The translations under genes were made by a program, and so were the position numbers. A DNA stretch of 64,000 nt from Candidatus Bealeia paramacronuclearis (GTDB taxonomy: Bacteria; Pseudomonadota; Alphaproteobacteria; UBA9655): NCBI RefSeq assembly GCF_035607555.1, contig NZ_JAVHWZ010000002.1, positions 248,001-312,000 of the forward strand, given 5' to 3'. Below are positions 8,998 through 18,019 of the stretch, piece by piece. The notes under the pieces were generated by a model that was given only the letters and a program-made list of their open reading frames with translations, made no database searches and was not told where the DNA came from. The number at the start of each line of letters is the position of its first letter. Position 1 is the stretch's first letter.

Positions 8998-10080
8998 CAC
9001 GAGTTACGCAGTTTGCAGGAGAAGAGAGAAGAGATAAGGTGAGAGGGAATATTTATTAAATGAGAAGAAATGATGTCTCGACACAAATGCACAAAATCAC
9101 TTTATCGTTCATTTTTACAAGCCAGCAGTGTGCGCTATTCAGGGTTGGCACTTTCGGAGGTGTCACCGATTCCATTGTCGCATGACAGCGTCAATCGATG
9201 GTTGAGTTCTAGTGCATTGCGTCCGAGCGGAGTGTGGAATCTTACTCAATCTCTTATTAACAAGAAAGAACCTTGTTTTTTAGTATGTGACGATACAATT
9301 TTGGATAAAAATCGGAGCGAGAAGATAGAGCTTGTGCATTATCAGTATTCTGGGAATGCCCATGATGTTATTGCGGGGATAGGTCTTGTCAATTTGGTAT
9401 GGCATGGCCTGAGGAGTCATGACTCTATTCCTGTTGATTATCGTATTTATGATAAAGCCAGCGATGGCAAAAGCAAGAATGACCATTTCAGGGAAATGTT
9501 AAAGCTGGCTCAAGACAGAGGGATAAATCCGGATGACGTGGTTGCAGACGCTTGGTACTCGAGCTTGAATAATCTGAAGGCCATTGAATCCATAGGCTGG
9601 ACATGGGTGATGGGGTTGAAGAAAAACAGGAAAGTGAATCGTGGAGAAACTCTTGAAAAGCTGGACATTCCAGATGAAGGACTGAAAGTTCACTTACGCG
9701 GATATGGATGGATTACTGTTTTCCGGTTTGTTGCCAAAAACGGTCGCACGGATTATATCGGAACCAATAGGGATAATCCCTCTCGTGATCATATTGAACT
9801 GGTCATGAAATCGCGTTGGAAAATCGAAGTTTATCATCGGGAATTAAAGCAAACATGCGGTCTTGAACGCTGTCAGTCTCGCACGGGACGAGCCCAAAGA
9901 AATCATATATTTCTTGCCATTTCGGCTTGGATTCAAAGATTTAAAAGACGACTTGCTGGAGGCTTCTCTTTTTATCAGCAGCAGTGGGATGTTATTAAGC
10001 ATGATATCTCTAGAGAAATAACAAAACTCATGTCTTTCGCTTAGATTCCCACCCTTTTGCTGCAAACTGCGTAACTCGTG
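8998..10080 (+). mobile_element. IS701-like insertion sequence, copy 3 (in tssK)
   Basis: The third copy is 1083 bp with the same 21-bp inverted repeats. It has the target duplication CTGAG (8993-8997 and 10081-10085) and, like copies 1 and 2, is transcribed against the tss operon. The three duplications TAAAG, TGAAG and CTGAG fit YNRAG, and each is followed by G in the original target. Confidence 0.95.
9070..10044 (+). CDS. DDE transposase, IS701-like, copy 3
   Basis: The translation is identical to copies 1 and 2 (324 residues). The frame is intact. Confidence 0.9.
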   Translation: MMSRHKCTKSLYRSFLQASSVRYSGLALSEVSPIPLSHDSVNRWLSSSALRPSGVWNLTQSLINKKEPCFLVCDDTILDKNRSEKIELVHYQYSGNAHDVIAGIGLVNLVWHGLRSHDSIPVDYRIYDKASDGKSKNDHFREMLKLAQDRGINPDDVVADAWYSSLNNLKAIESIGWTWVMGLKKNRKVNRGETLEKLDIPDEGLKVHLRGYGWITVFRFVAKNGRTDYIGTNRDNPSRDHIELVMKSRWKIEVYHRELKQTCGLERCQSRTGRAQRNHIFLAISAWIQRFKRRLAGGFSFYQQQWDVIKHDISREITKLMSFA

Positions 10081-11268
10081 CTGAGGCACGAAATCCACAA
10101 TTCGCCGAGACGCCCCTAATATACGCGCTTCTCTTGCTGCATCAACATTGGATTCAGTTGCGATAAGCGCATTATTAATCCACTTGATGACGTCCCCATC
10201 ACTCATTCCAGATGCTCCCTGGACACCAATTGCCATTTGATTAGACTCCCAACTTGATTGCAATTGGAGACTGAAAATTCGATCTTCCTTTGAGAAACTG
10301 AGAATCGAATAACTTTCCTGAATTTGATTCAAAACCCGTTGGATATAAGTGATGACTTCCATAAAGCTCGCAAGAGGATCTCCATGATTATAGGCTGAAA
10401 ACCTTGATGGAATAGCATCATGACTAATGCCCCCTACTGTTCCTGCAATTCCACAAAGCGCGCAATACAAATAAAAGGGATGAGCCTCGTTTATCTGTTG
10501 GACAGCCTCAAAGATCAAAAGAGAGGAAAGCATTTGCGTACGCACTGTATCCAATTGGCGCAACGTTCCTATCAAATCTGAGTTTTGGCCAATCGATTGC
10601 ATTTTTTGTTGGATATAGCCCAGTTTTGACCGAATGGAGGAAGACATTTGATCACAAATCTGCCAAAGTTGAGTAGATGTCGTAACCCGCAGAAGCGGCG
10701 ATTGATACGCATCAAAGGCGTAATTTTTACCATCATATTTAATACGCGCAATGGGTAAAGACACATATTGCGCAGGCGGAGAATTCCCCACAATTAGCTC
10801 AAGTTTATATTCAAGGCGGGGGATCATCACAGGCGAGTCCCCCGTATTTAAATCCACGACGTTATTACCAGGAATAGACCGATAACGCGGCAGTTGACCC
10901 AAAATATCTGATGTATTTCCCTTAAGTTGGGGCAAACATAAATAAACATTTAATGACCCTGCTTGAAATTCAGCACTAAGTGCTGTTAAATCTGCCTCTA
11001 AATAAGGTGTTGAACTTGGCAGCGCATCAATCAAAGTCCCGTCCGGTAAAACACCATTAAACGAGAGAAGCCGACATTTTCCACTTGCAAGCAAGGCGTC
11101 GTCAAATACCTGAGACTCAACCCCCCAGTAAAAAGCGGCCATATGATTGAGATGAAAATTGAGAATTTGCTGGTGCCTTAAATCATATTGCTGAAAATGC
11201 TGTGGAACTAGCAGCATTCCCTCATGCCATTGAATAGGATCTGGTAAACTCTGCGCACTTGCTAGCAT
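10081..11268 (-). pseudogene. tssK: tssK 5' part, truncated by IS copy 3
   Basis: TssK is the trimeric baseplate adaptor that ties the T6SS tail to the TssL/TssM membrane complex. This fragment encodes 396 of about 448 original residues and carries the family hallmark near residues 12-28 (IQWHEGMLLVPQHFQQYD). The gene starts after a GGGAG ribosome-binding site (AGGGGAGTGCTATG). The missing 52 residues belong to the C-terminal domain, which in characterised TssK binds the membrane complex, so a truncated product would probably not dock. The frame now runs 78 codons into the antisense strand of the IS. Confidence 0.9.
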
Positions 11269-11445
11269 AGCACTCCCCTGTATTAGAGTCTCTTTTTTGA
11301 AAATCTTAACATATCTTTGAGATTAAGATCGAGTTTTTTTATGAAACTTGTAGGAGCAATTTGAAAATGTCCGGTTAAGCAATTTAGAAATGTCCGGATT
11401 TGTCCTTAAGTTTTATGCTGATGCAGTCAGCAAGCAGGAGGATGA

Positions 11446-12711
11446 ATGGAGACATTGTATAGCGAGGCCGAGATGGAAAAACTAAAGATATTGGATGACA
11501 TAAAACGAGGTCTGCTGCGCCAAGGTGAAGGTGCGGCAGAGTTAGGTTTGAGTGCTCGGCAAGTGAGGCGTTTGCAGGCGAGAATTTCTGTTGAGGGACC
11601 TTCCGGGATTAAACGGCGTGCTATATCGGGCAGTAATCGTGCGCATTCAGAGGGCTTCAAAGCCAGAGTTCTTGAGGCAGTTCGGAATCGTTATGCGGAT
11701 TTTGGTCCGACGCTAGCCAGCGAGAAACTGTTGGAGAATGAGGGGCTTAAGATCAACAAAGAAACTCTGCGACAATGGATGATAGCCGATGCATTATGGA
11801 GCGGGAAAATTCGGAAAAGCTCGCCTCTGCATCAATCCCGTCAGCGCCGCTCGTGCTTTGGTGAGCTTGTACAGATTGATGGGTCGCACCATGATTGGTT
11901 TGAGGGACGGCGTGCAAAGTGTTGTTTGCTCGTCTTTGTAGACGATGCCACCAGCCGCATCGTATCTATGCGATTTGAAGAATCGGAGACCACTGCCGGC
12001 TATTTCCGAGCCATGGAATCACACCTCGAGCAGCATGGTCTGCCTCTGGCCTATTATAGTGACCGGCACAGCATTTTTAAAACAACGCGCACAACTGACG
12101 GATATTACCAAGCTACTGAGCTGCATCGCGCCATGAAAGATTTAGGAATTGAGTTGATTTGCGCTTACTCACCCCAAGCCAAGGGCCGTGTCGAGCGGGC
12201 GAATCAAACGCTGCAAGATCGCTTAATCAAAGAGATGCGTTTGAGAGGTATCTGCGATATTGCGACTGCCAATGCCTATTTGCCGGCGTTTATCGAGAAG
12301 TATAACCAAAAGTTCGCCGTTGATGCGGCAAACCCGAAAGATCTGCACCGTGACGTACCTATCGACGCGCAAAGGTTGCGACGAATTTTATCTCATCACG
12401 TCACGCGCAAGCTTTCAAAAAACCTTGAATTCTCTTTGGAAGGGCAGGCCTATCAAGTTCAAGTGCCTGGAAAAGGCTATCGCTACCAGAATAAAAAAGT
12501 CACAATTTATCAACATTATACGGGGGCAATAGAGGTGATGCTTGGAGAAGAAGTCTTAAGCGTGATGGCGCTGGATAGGGTGACAAGGGGGCCCATTCTA
12601 GCTGATCGTAAGGACTTAGATCATGTTTTTGACCAGGAAATCTTCCCCAAAATAAACCCAGACTTCTTATTACCCACAGGGTCCACAGCCCCAAGTCTCT
12701 CTTGCGCTTGA
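11446..12711 (+). CDS. ISNCY/IS1202-type transposase with integrase core
   Basis: This 421-residue transposase has an N-terminal helix-turn-helix (residues 20-48, GEGAAELGLSARQVRRL) and a linker domain with RNRYADFGPTLASEKL. An rve-type catalytic core follows, with D145 (LVQIDGSHHDWF), D206 (YSDRHSIF) and E250 (AKGRVERANQTLQDRL). These blocks are characteristic of the ISNCY IS1202 subgroup. The ORF is intact. A ribosome-binding site (AGCAGGAGG) sits 4 nt before the ATG. Confidence 0.92.
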   Translation: METLYSEAEMEKLKILDDIKRGLLRQGEGAAELGLSARQVRRLQARISVEGPSGIKRRAISGSNRAHSEGFKARVLEAVRNRYADFGPTLASEKLLENEGLKINKETLRQWMIADALWSGKIRKSSPLHQSRQRRSCFGELVQIDGSHHDWFEGRRAKCCLLVFVDDATSRIVSMRFEESETTAGYFRAMESHLEQHGLPLAYYSDRHSIFKTTRTTDGYYQATELHRAMKDLGIELICAYSPQAKGRVERANQTLQDRLIKEMRLRGICDIATANAYLPAFIEKYNQKFAVDAANPKDLHRDVPIDAQRLRRILSHHVTRKLSKNLEFSLEGQAYQVQVPGKGYRYQNKKVTIYQHYTGAIEVMLGEEVLSVMALDRVTRGPILADRKDLDHVFDQEIFPKINPDFLLPTGSTAPSLSCA

Positions 12712-12740
12712 GAGCGCGAGAGAGGGCTATGGACTTGTGG
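12674..12740 (+). terminator. Large hairpin at the 3' end of the ISNCY transposase
   Basis: Nested inverted repeats overlap the transposase stop codon: CTCTCTTGCGCT (12697-12708) pairs with AGCGCGAGAGAG (12713-12724), and outer arms GTCCACAGCC and GGCTATGGAC extend the stem. No clear T-tract follows. It may terminate or process the transposase mRNA, or be part of the right end of the element. Confidence 0.45.
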
Positions 12741-12854
12741 ATAATAATTCAACTCAAAGCGGACATTTCTAAATTGCCTTGACAGTTTTTTTATGAAACT
12801 TCAATCCCCTCACACCATTTTATTCTTCAAACAGTGAGGTTAATGTCACAAAAG

Positions 12855-13502
12855 CTAATGATCTAGCTCTTTTCCAGGGTTATCCTCATGCGGATCCACT
12901 GAAACGCTAGGACTTTGAAGTATCACAAATCCTCCAGATGCCTCATCAGATCCAGAATCAGTATCACAAGGGACTTTTTTCTTGGGCGTTTTAGGAGGCG
13001 TTACAGGCACATCATCGGATGCTGTTTTTCCGACATTCAACCCATCAAAGCTGCCTTCCGCCATACTGATAAGATCATCCTTTTTCAGTAAAATTTTAAT
13101 TTCTCCTGAAGGCGGAATTTTAACCCTATGATCACCAGGAGTGAGATAATTTGCAAAAATAAGACCTCCAAACGCTTTCCCCTTATCAGACTCAAGTTCA
13201 AAGTCTTTGACCACCTGCCCGGGCACCAACTCCCACCGCCATACATCCAATAAACTGGGATTATCAAGGCGAAGTTGGTTTGAGGCTTCGAAATATTTTT
13301 GAGCAGGAAGTTTGGCAATAGCCCCCAGCAAATCTTGATTATAAACGAGGACGACATCAACGGCGATTGCCGAATTTTTATTGGCATCTGGCTCTGAAAA
13401 AATAGAGGCGCTACTGACGTTCAAAGTCGGCTTGTTTTCTGAAGAACAACCTTGAAGCATAAAAAGAGCCATTCCGACTCCCATTATATTTTTGATCTTC
13501 AC
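12855..13502 (-). CDS. tssJ: TssJ-like T6SS outer-membrane lipoprotein
   Basis: The 215-residue protein starts with a lipoprotein signal peptide ending in a lipobox (LFMLQGC, Cys19). A beta-rich domain follows that carries the general TssJ pattern: AIAVDVVLVYNQDLL, later LVPGQVVKDFELE, and an aliphatic strand before TPGDHRVKI. TssJ anchors the TssM periplasmic tip to the outer membrane. The C-terminal 60 residues (Pro/Lys-rich, then acidic) are an unusual extension. It starts with GTG, sharing one base with the TAG stop of the upstream SPOR gene, with a GGAGG ribosome-binding site. The assignment rests on position plus modest similarity. Confidence 0.7.
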   Translation of the reverse strand: MKIKNIMGVGMALFMLQGCSSENKPTLNVSSASIFSEPDANKNSAIAVDVVLVYNQDLLGAIAKLPAQKYFEASNQLRLDNPSLLDVWRWELVPGQVVKDFELESDKGKAFGGLIFANYLTPGDHRVKIPPSGEIKILLKKDDLISMAEGSFDGLNVGKTASDDVPVTPPKTPKKKVPCDTDSGSDEASGGFVILQSPSVSVDPHEDNPGKELDH

Positions 13503-14470
13503 TATTTTCCTCCTTGAGGCTTAAGTTCAACAACCATGGCCCCGGGTATATTTTCTTGTGCAAATTGTGCTGCACGTGTAACGGTTGTTTCATAATCCGG
13601 ATAGTTTCCACTTTGCACGGTATAAAGGACATCTCCTGAAGGTGATTTTGTAGAAACCACCTGTGCCGGAATATAATCCTGACTTTTCAACCTATCAACA
13701 AGAGCGTGAGCATTTTCTTGAGTGGCAAACATCCCCAATTGAATCGTATAACGCTTCCCATCACCCTTTTGAGTAGAGACATTGGAGACTTGCGAGGAAT
13801 GAGACCCATCTCCTCCCGATTGAGGATGCATTGCCGATGAAATTTCTGTCCCCACCGCTTGCGCAACATTTTTACCGACTTTATTCGAAATAGCTTGACC
13901 TGCTGCAAACTGAACAGAAGATGCCAAAGGTTGCAAAGCGTTGGGAACCCCCGGGAGAGGTTGTGACGTAATTAATCCACTTGTCGAACTCGCCGCTTGC
14001 TTTCCGGCAATTTGTTGAAATCCAATTGCACCCAATCCTTGCGCCGTGGCCGAAGCCCCTGCTGCGACATACCCCGAACCAACACCTCCCGCCATGATGG
14101 GAGACGTTGGCATTCCTATCCAATATCCAGTAAGGAATCCTCCTACAAAAACAAGCGCCCCAAAAATCATTAAACTGAGGGAGATGGAAAGCAGCGAGAG
14201 TTTTGACATAGCAAAAACGATCCTTTTCGACTTGGCTTTAGAGGGGGGAGATCCTTTAGGCAATGAAGCCCCTTGACTTTGAGGAGTGCCTGCAGCACCT
14301 ACAGAGACATCATCAGAGGGCGCATGAGCTTGCAAGAGTTGAGCCTGAAGCGTCCGAGCACGTTTTAACGATTGCTGGCGCAACAAATCTACTTTCTTTT
14401 TCAAGTCATCATTCGACTGCTGGAGGTCTGTGATATCGTCCAAACCTACTCCTCCCTTTATTAAATTCAT
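13502..14470 (-). CDS. Membrane-anchored SPOR-domain protein, first gene of the T6SS operon
   Basis: About 322 residues from the ATG at 14470 (a TTG four codons upstream is the alternative). It has an N-terminal cytoplasmic coiled-coil region (DITDLQQSNDDLKKKVDLLR), one membrane segment near residues 93-118 (LSLLSISLSLMIFGALVFVG), and a long Gly/Ala/Ser-rich periplasmic linker. A C-terminal SPOR domain follows (about 240-318, starting RYTIQLGMFATQENAHALVD). SPOR domains bind peptidoglycan glycans stripped of stem peptides. The stop codon overlaps the tssJ start by one base, so the gene is coupled to the T6SS. I infer a role in anchoring or guiding the secretion apparatus through the wall; a stand-alone cell-division SPOR protein is the alternative. 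Confidence 0.8.
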   Translation of the reverse strand: MNLIKGGVGLDDITDLQQSNDDLKKKVDLLRQQSLKRARTLQAQLLQAHAPSDDVSVGAAGTPQSQGASLPKGSPPSKAKSKRIVFAMSKLSLLSISLSLMIFGALVFVGGFLTGYWIGMPTSPIMAGGVGSGYVAAGASATAQGLGAIGFQQIAGKQAASSTSGLITSQPLPGVPNALQPLASSVQFAAGQAISNKVGKNVAQAVGTEISSAMHPQSGGDGSHSSQVSNVSTQKGDGKRYTIQLGMFATQENAHALVDRLKSQDYIPAQVVSTKSPSGDVLYTVQSGNYPDYETTVTRAAQFAQENIPGAMVVELKPQGGK

Positions 14471-14606
14471 ATTACCACTCAAATCGTCTTGTGAAAAGAG
14501 GGAGTTCCAATACCTTGAAGTTCTTCATTCAAAAAACTGTTGCAATTTATTTTTAAATTTCACTATATTGTAAAAAGTTAAATACAATTAATTGAGTTTG
14601 TTTTTT

Positions 14607-16391
14607 ATGAAGTATCATTTTCTTTTCTCATTACCCCTTCTTTTTTCAACATCTTTTTTAACTGGACTCACTCCTGAGGAGAAAGAGGTAAAATTCAAAA
14701 GTATTGTAGGTAAGTTTCAACAATACAGTGAATCTTTAGAAGATCTTTATCAAGATAGGTTTTCAATTTTTTCTGAAATTCAAAACATCTACAAAACTCT
14801 TAAATACACTGATACCCAAGAGCTTGCCATGCAGTTCTTGAAAAATTTTTTTGCCCTTCCAAAGGACTGCAATCTCACCGAAGAAACCTATCTGAATTAT
14901 CTACAAGAAGGTCAAACGACAGCGGCCGAAAATGCCACAATTCCTAAAGTATTTAAGAAAAAAATAAATGAATCCTCCTCTTTTTCAACCGCAGAAGGAA
15001 AGGCCAGTTTTCTTTTTGAATATCTTCTCAATTTTCACTATGATGTTCTTAATACACGCTTAAAGAGAGTATGTGAGGGGAAAAAGATATTACCAACGGC
15101 ACCTGATGAAGTTGAAAAACTTACAAATCCTATGGAAAAAAGTGGAGCTCAAATTTCTATCACCACTTATCAAGAACGAATATCTTTTTTAGTCAAACTT
15201 TTTCCCTTAATTGATTCTGCTTATCTCAGTGAAACATCGCGTGCACGCTTGGCGCTTGATAAAAATTTAATGGATCGACTCGAAAAAAGAACAAAGGATA
15301 TGGGGCATCCTGACCAAGGCTTTGAAACCAATCCCCCTGAATCTTGGATAAGTATTTTATTCAAAACCCCTTTAGCTCAGGCCACAGACCAAACAAAACC
15401 TAAAGAGCTTAAACGGTTAAAGGAAGAACTTGAAAAAAGAAAACCTACAATTTTCTACATTAAAACAAAATATATAAAAGCAGGCACAAATCTTGAGATT
15501 AGGAGTGAAGCCTCACTTAATTTCGAAAGATTGGAGAAAATTCCATTTCAAAATCGCAAAATTTTTCTCAACGACCAACTGACAAATACATTTAGTTCAC
15601 CTAACACAAAACAACGCCTCTTCAATGACTACGAAAACTGGATTCAAGAAAAGAAAATGGCGGAAAAAAAAGAGGCACCAGTTATTCCCAACAAATCAAC
15701 TCCTCCTAAAAAATCGAAACCTAAAGAAAAGCAGCACAAAGTTTCAAACAATACCATTCCTTTAGTTTCCTCTCAAAAAGAGCAAGTGATGGAGACGCCT
15801 TCATCTTCCCTACAGATGCTGCCATCCACATCACTGAAATCTAAAGAAGCACCTTTAATCACAGAAAATTCTCAATCCACTTCATTGAAAAATGAACAGA
15901 AAGAAGAAATTATTATTCTTACTCCCAAAGATCGTGAAAAACGAAAGGAAGAGTGGGAGCGTAAGCAAAAAGAGAATAAGACATCAGCACCCACGAGCGA
16001 AATAAAAATCGAAACCAAAAATGAGAATCAGAAGACAATTACGTCTGATATCTCTGAAAAAACTCTAAGCATATTATATCAGCTCTACTACAAAGACCAA
16101 CGTCAGACTACCTTAAAATGGAAAGACTTCGTTTCCACTTGGCGTGAATTACGCAAACTTATTGATCGTGTTGAGGACGAACCGATCACAAAAACCGGTG
16201 GAACACGTAAATTCCACGGTGGCCCCCTTCAAGAAGGAAAAAAGAAGAAAGCCCGCAGCTTTACCATTCATGAACCTCATCCCTCAGAAGGTCATACACT
16301 CGGTCCCAAAGCCATTGAGCGTATTGCGGATCACTTTCAAAATAAGTTTGGCTGGACACCGGAAAAATTGGGGCTCACGGAGAAAAAATAG
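14607..16391 (+). CDS. Exported Lys-rich protein with C-terminal HicA-like domain
   Basis: From the ATG at 14607 the product has about 594 residues (a TTG at 14592 is an alternative start). A signal peptide (MKYHFLFSLPLLFSTSFL) is followed by a helical region and a long charged, low-complexity Lys/Glu/Ser/Thr/Pro stretch (about 350-475). The last 108 residues resemble HicA/YcfA-type mRNA interferase proteins: LKWKDFVSTWREL, then TKTGGTRKF, then ARSFTIHEPHPSEG and a C-terminal helix ending FGWTPEKLG. HicA toxins are normally small and cytoplasmic with a HicB antitoxin next door. Here the domain is fused to an exported protein and no antitoxin gene is adjacent, so an effector or repurposed fold is possible. 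It is divergent from the T6SS operon. Confidence 0.65.
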   Translation: MKYHFLFSLPLLFSTSFLTGLTPEEKEVKFKSIVGKFQQYSESLEDLYQDRFSIFSEIQNIYKTLKYTDTQELAMQFLKNFFALPKDCNLTEETYLNYLQEGQTTAAENATIPKVFKKKINESSSFSTAEGKASFLFEYLLNFHYDVLNTRLKRVCEGKKILPTAPDEVEKLTNPMEKSGAQISITTYQERISFLVKLFPLIDSAYLSETSRARLALDKNLMDRLEKRTKDMGHPDQGFETNPPESWISILFKTPLAQATDQTKPKELKRLKEELEKRKPTIFYIKTKYIKAGTNLEIRSEASLNFERLEKIPFQNRKIFLNDQLTNTFSSPNTKQRLFNDYENWIQEKKMAEKKEAPVIPNKSTPPKKSKPKEKQHKVSNNTIPLVSSQKEQVMETPSSSLQMLPSTSLKSKEAPLITENSQSTSLKNEQKEEIIILTPKDREKRKEEWERKQKENKTSAPTSEIKIETKNENQKTITSDISEKTLSILYQLYYKDQRQTTLKWKDFVSTWRELRKLIDRVEDEPITKTGGTRKFHGGPLQEGKKKKARSFTIHEPHPSEGHTLGPKAIERIADHFQNKFGWTPEKLGLTEKK

Positions 16392-16455
16392 CTTTTAGAG
16401 TCGTACAAACTTGCCTATTGTTGGGATAGATAGAGATTCTTTAAGATTGAAAAGC

Positions 16456-18015
16456 ATGACGTTCCCTCTTTTTTTGTCCCAAAACCTTGTACGCACATTT
16501 CATCGTCGAGTTTTCCTATTTATAATAGGATTACTCATGGCACTGGCGTTTGCGCCTGTTCATGCCGTGCCCATTTTATGGCTCAGTTTTTTAGGTGCCT
16601 TTTATTGCCTTAATTTTGCACCCACCCCCAAAGCCGCCTTTTGGGATGGCTGGTGGTTTGGACTTGGATTTTTTGTGGCCAGTCTTTATTGGATAGCCAT
16701 TGCCACATTTGTGGATTTAGCAAGTTTTTGGTGGGTCATTCCTTTTGCACTTTTGGGATTGCCCGTAATTCTCTCATTCTTTGTGGGTCCTGTTTTTTAT
16801 CTCACGATAAAATTTTCCAAAGATAACTATTCTCGCATTCTTCTTTTTATCTGTTTTTGGGTTCTTTTTGAATGGCTCCGCGCCCATCTTTTTACGGGAT
16901 TTCCTTGGAATCTTTTGGGTTATGTTTGGACTGTTTCCACACCCTTTCTCCAGATCGCAGCCTTTGGCGGCGTTTATCTTTTGACTTTCTTCACGCTTCT
17001 TCTTATTGGAATAACCTACATCGGTCTTCAGGGCGGCCTTCTTGAAAAACGCATTATGATTAGCACTTATGTTATCGCCGTTTTCTTAGGGATTGCAGGC
17101 CTTTCAAAATTGCAAGAAGTCCCCATGACATCATCAGGTCCGTGGATGCGATTGGTGCAACCTTCCATTCCCCAATCTTTAAAATGGAATCCGGAGCAAC
17201 GGGAGGCTAACCTTTACCGTCTTTTAACGCTTTCCCATGAAACGAGCGCCCATATCCCCCAAGCCATCATTTGGCCAGAAACGGCTGTTTCGTTTTTTCT
17301 TGATCATGAACCGCGCCTAAGGCGTCTTATTTCCCAAATTATTCCCGAGGGAGCTTATTTGATTACAGGCGCACCCCGAAAAACGCCAGAAGGCCATGAG
17401 CCTTTTCAAATCTGGAATAGCTCCCTTGTTCTTAATCACGAAGGCGCAGTTTTAGGGCACTATGACAAATTTCATCTGGTTCCTTTTGGCGAATATGTGC
17501 CTTGGCGGAAAGAACTCAGTCATTATATGGATTTATCTTGGATGAAAAAAATCACCGCAGGCGCCATTGATTTCAGCATCGGTAATGGTCCAGAAACGTT
17601 ACATGTGGAAAAAATCCCCGCGTTTGGACCTCTCATTTGCTATGAAGCTATCTTCCCGGGCGCAGTTGTGACGCCCTCCGGTCCACGTCCTGAGTGGCTT
17701 TTGAATGTGACGAATGATGCGTGGTATGGTAATTCTTCTGGACCTTACCAACATCTCGAAATTGTCAGAATGCGAGCCGTGGAAGAAGGGCTGCCTTTGG
17801 TCAGAGCCGCCAACAACGGTATTTCTGCCGTCTTTGACGCCTATGGTCGCCAAGTGGTATCCATTCCCTTAAATGAAATTGGGATTCGCGACTTTCAATT
17901 GCCTCCCCCTATTGCGCCCACCCTTTATGCACGCTTTGGGGACCTAATTATTTTTTCAATCCTTGCCTTTTTTCTGGGAGCTGCCTTTTTAATCAGAGTG
18001 GGAAGGACAACGTAA
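16456..18015 (+). CDS. lnt: Apolipoprotein N-acyltransferase Lnt
   Basis: Lnt transfers the third acyl chain to the N-terminal cysteine of lipoproteins in the inner membrane. About 519 residues from the ATG at 16456 (a TTG 15 codons upstream is possible). It has several N-terminal membrane segments, then a nitrilase-type domain with the expected triad: Glu in IIWPETAVSFFL, Lys in GHYDKFHLVPFGEYVP, Cys in GPLICYEAIFPG. A final membrane segment lies at the C-terminus. It would modify the lipoproteins encoded nearby (TssJ, BamD, the 47-48 kb pair). Confidence 0.95.
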   Translation: MTFPLFLSQNLVRTFHRRVFLFIIGLLMALAFAPVHAVPILWLSFLGAFYCLNFAPTPKAAFWDGWWFGLGFFVASLYWIAIATFVDLASFWWVIPFALLGLPVILSFFVGPVFYLTIKFSKDNYSRILLFICFWVLFEWLRAHLFTGFPWNLLGYVWTVSTPFLQIAAFGGVYLLTFFTLLLIGITYIGLQGGLLEKRIMISTYVIAVFLGIAGLSKLQEVPMTSSGPWMRLVQPSIPQSLKWNPEQREANLYRLLTLSHETSAHIPQAIIWPETAVSFFLDHEPRLRRLISQIIPEGAYLITGAPRKTPEGHEPFQIWNSSLVLNHEGAVLGHYDKFHLVPFGEYVPWRKELSHYMDLSWMKKITAGAIDFSIGNGPETLHVEKIPAFGPLICYEAIFPGAVVTPSGPRPEWLLNVTNDAWYGNSSGPYQHLEIVRMRAVEEGLPLVRAANNGISAVFDAYGRQVVSIPLNEIGIRDFQLPPPIAPTLYARFGDLIIFSILAFFLGAAFLIRVGRTT

Positions 18016-18019
18016 CGTC

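Larger units (their letters stand above)
11350..12783 (+). mobile_element. IS1202/ISNCY-like insertion sequence between tssJ and tssK
   Basis: The element is 1434 bp. It is flanked by an 18-bp perfect direct repeat, AGTTTTTTTATGAAACTT (11332-11349 and 12784-12801), which I read as the target duplication. The ends are imperfect inverted repeats containing GCAATTT and AAATGTCCG. The left end carries this terminal motif twice in tandem (about 11357-11375 and 11380-11398), the right end once. Long target duplications are known for the IS1202 group. The insertion lies between two operon genes and may be polar on tssK. Confidence 0.85.

Noticed and set aside
9844-10080. The last 78 codons of the apparent 474-residue TssK ORF
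   Set aside because: They are IS copy 3 read on the opposite strand; the true TssK end is at 8834-8992.
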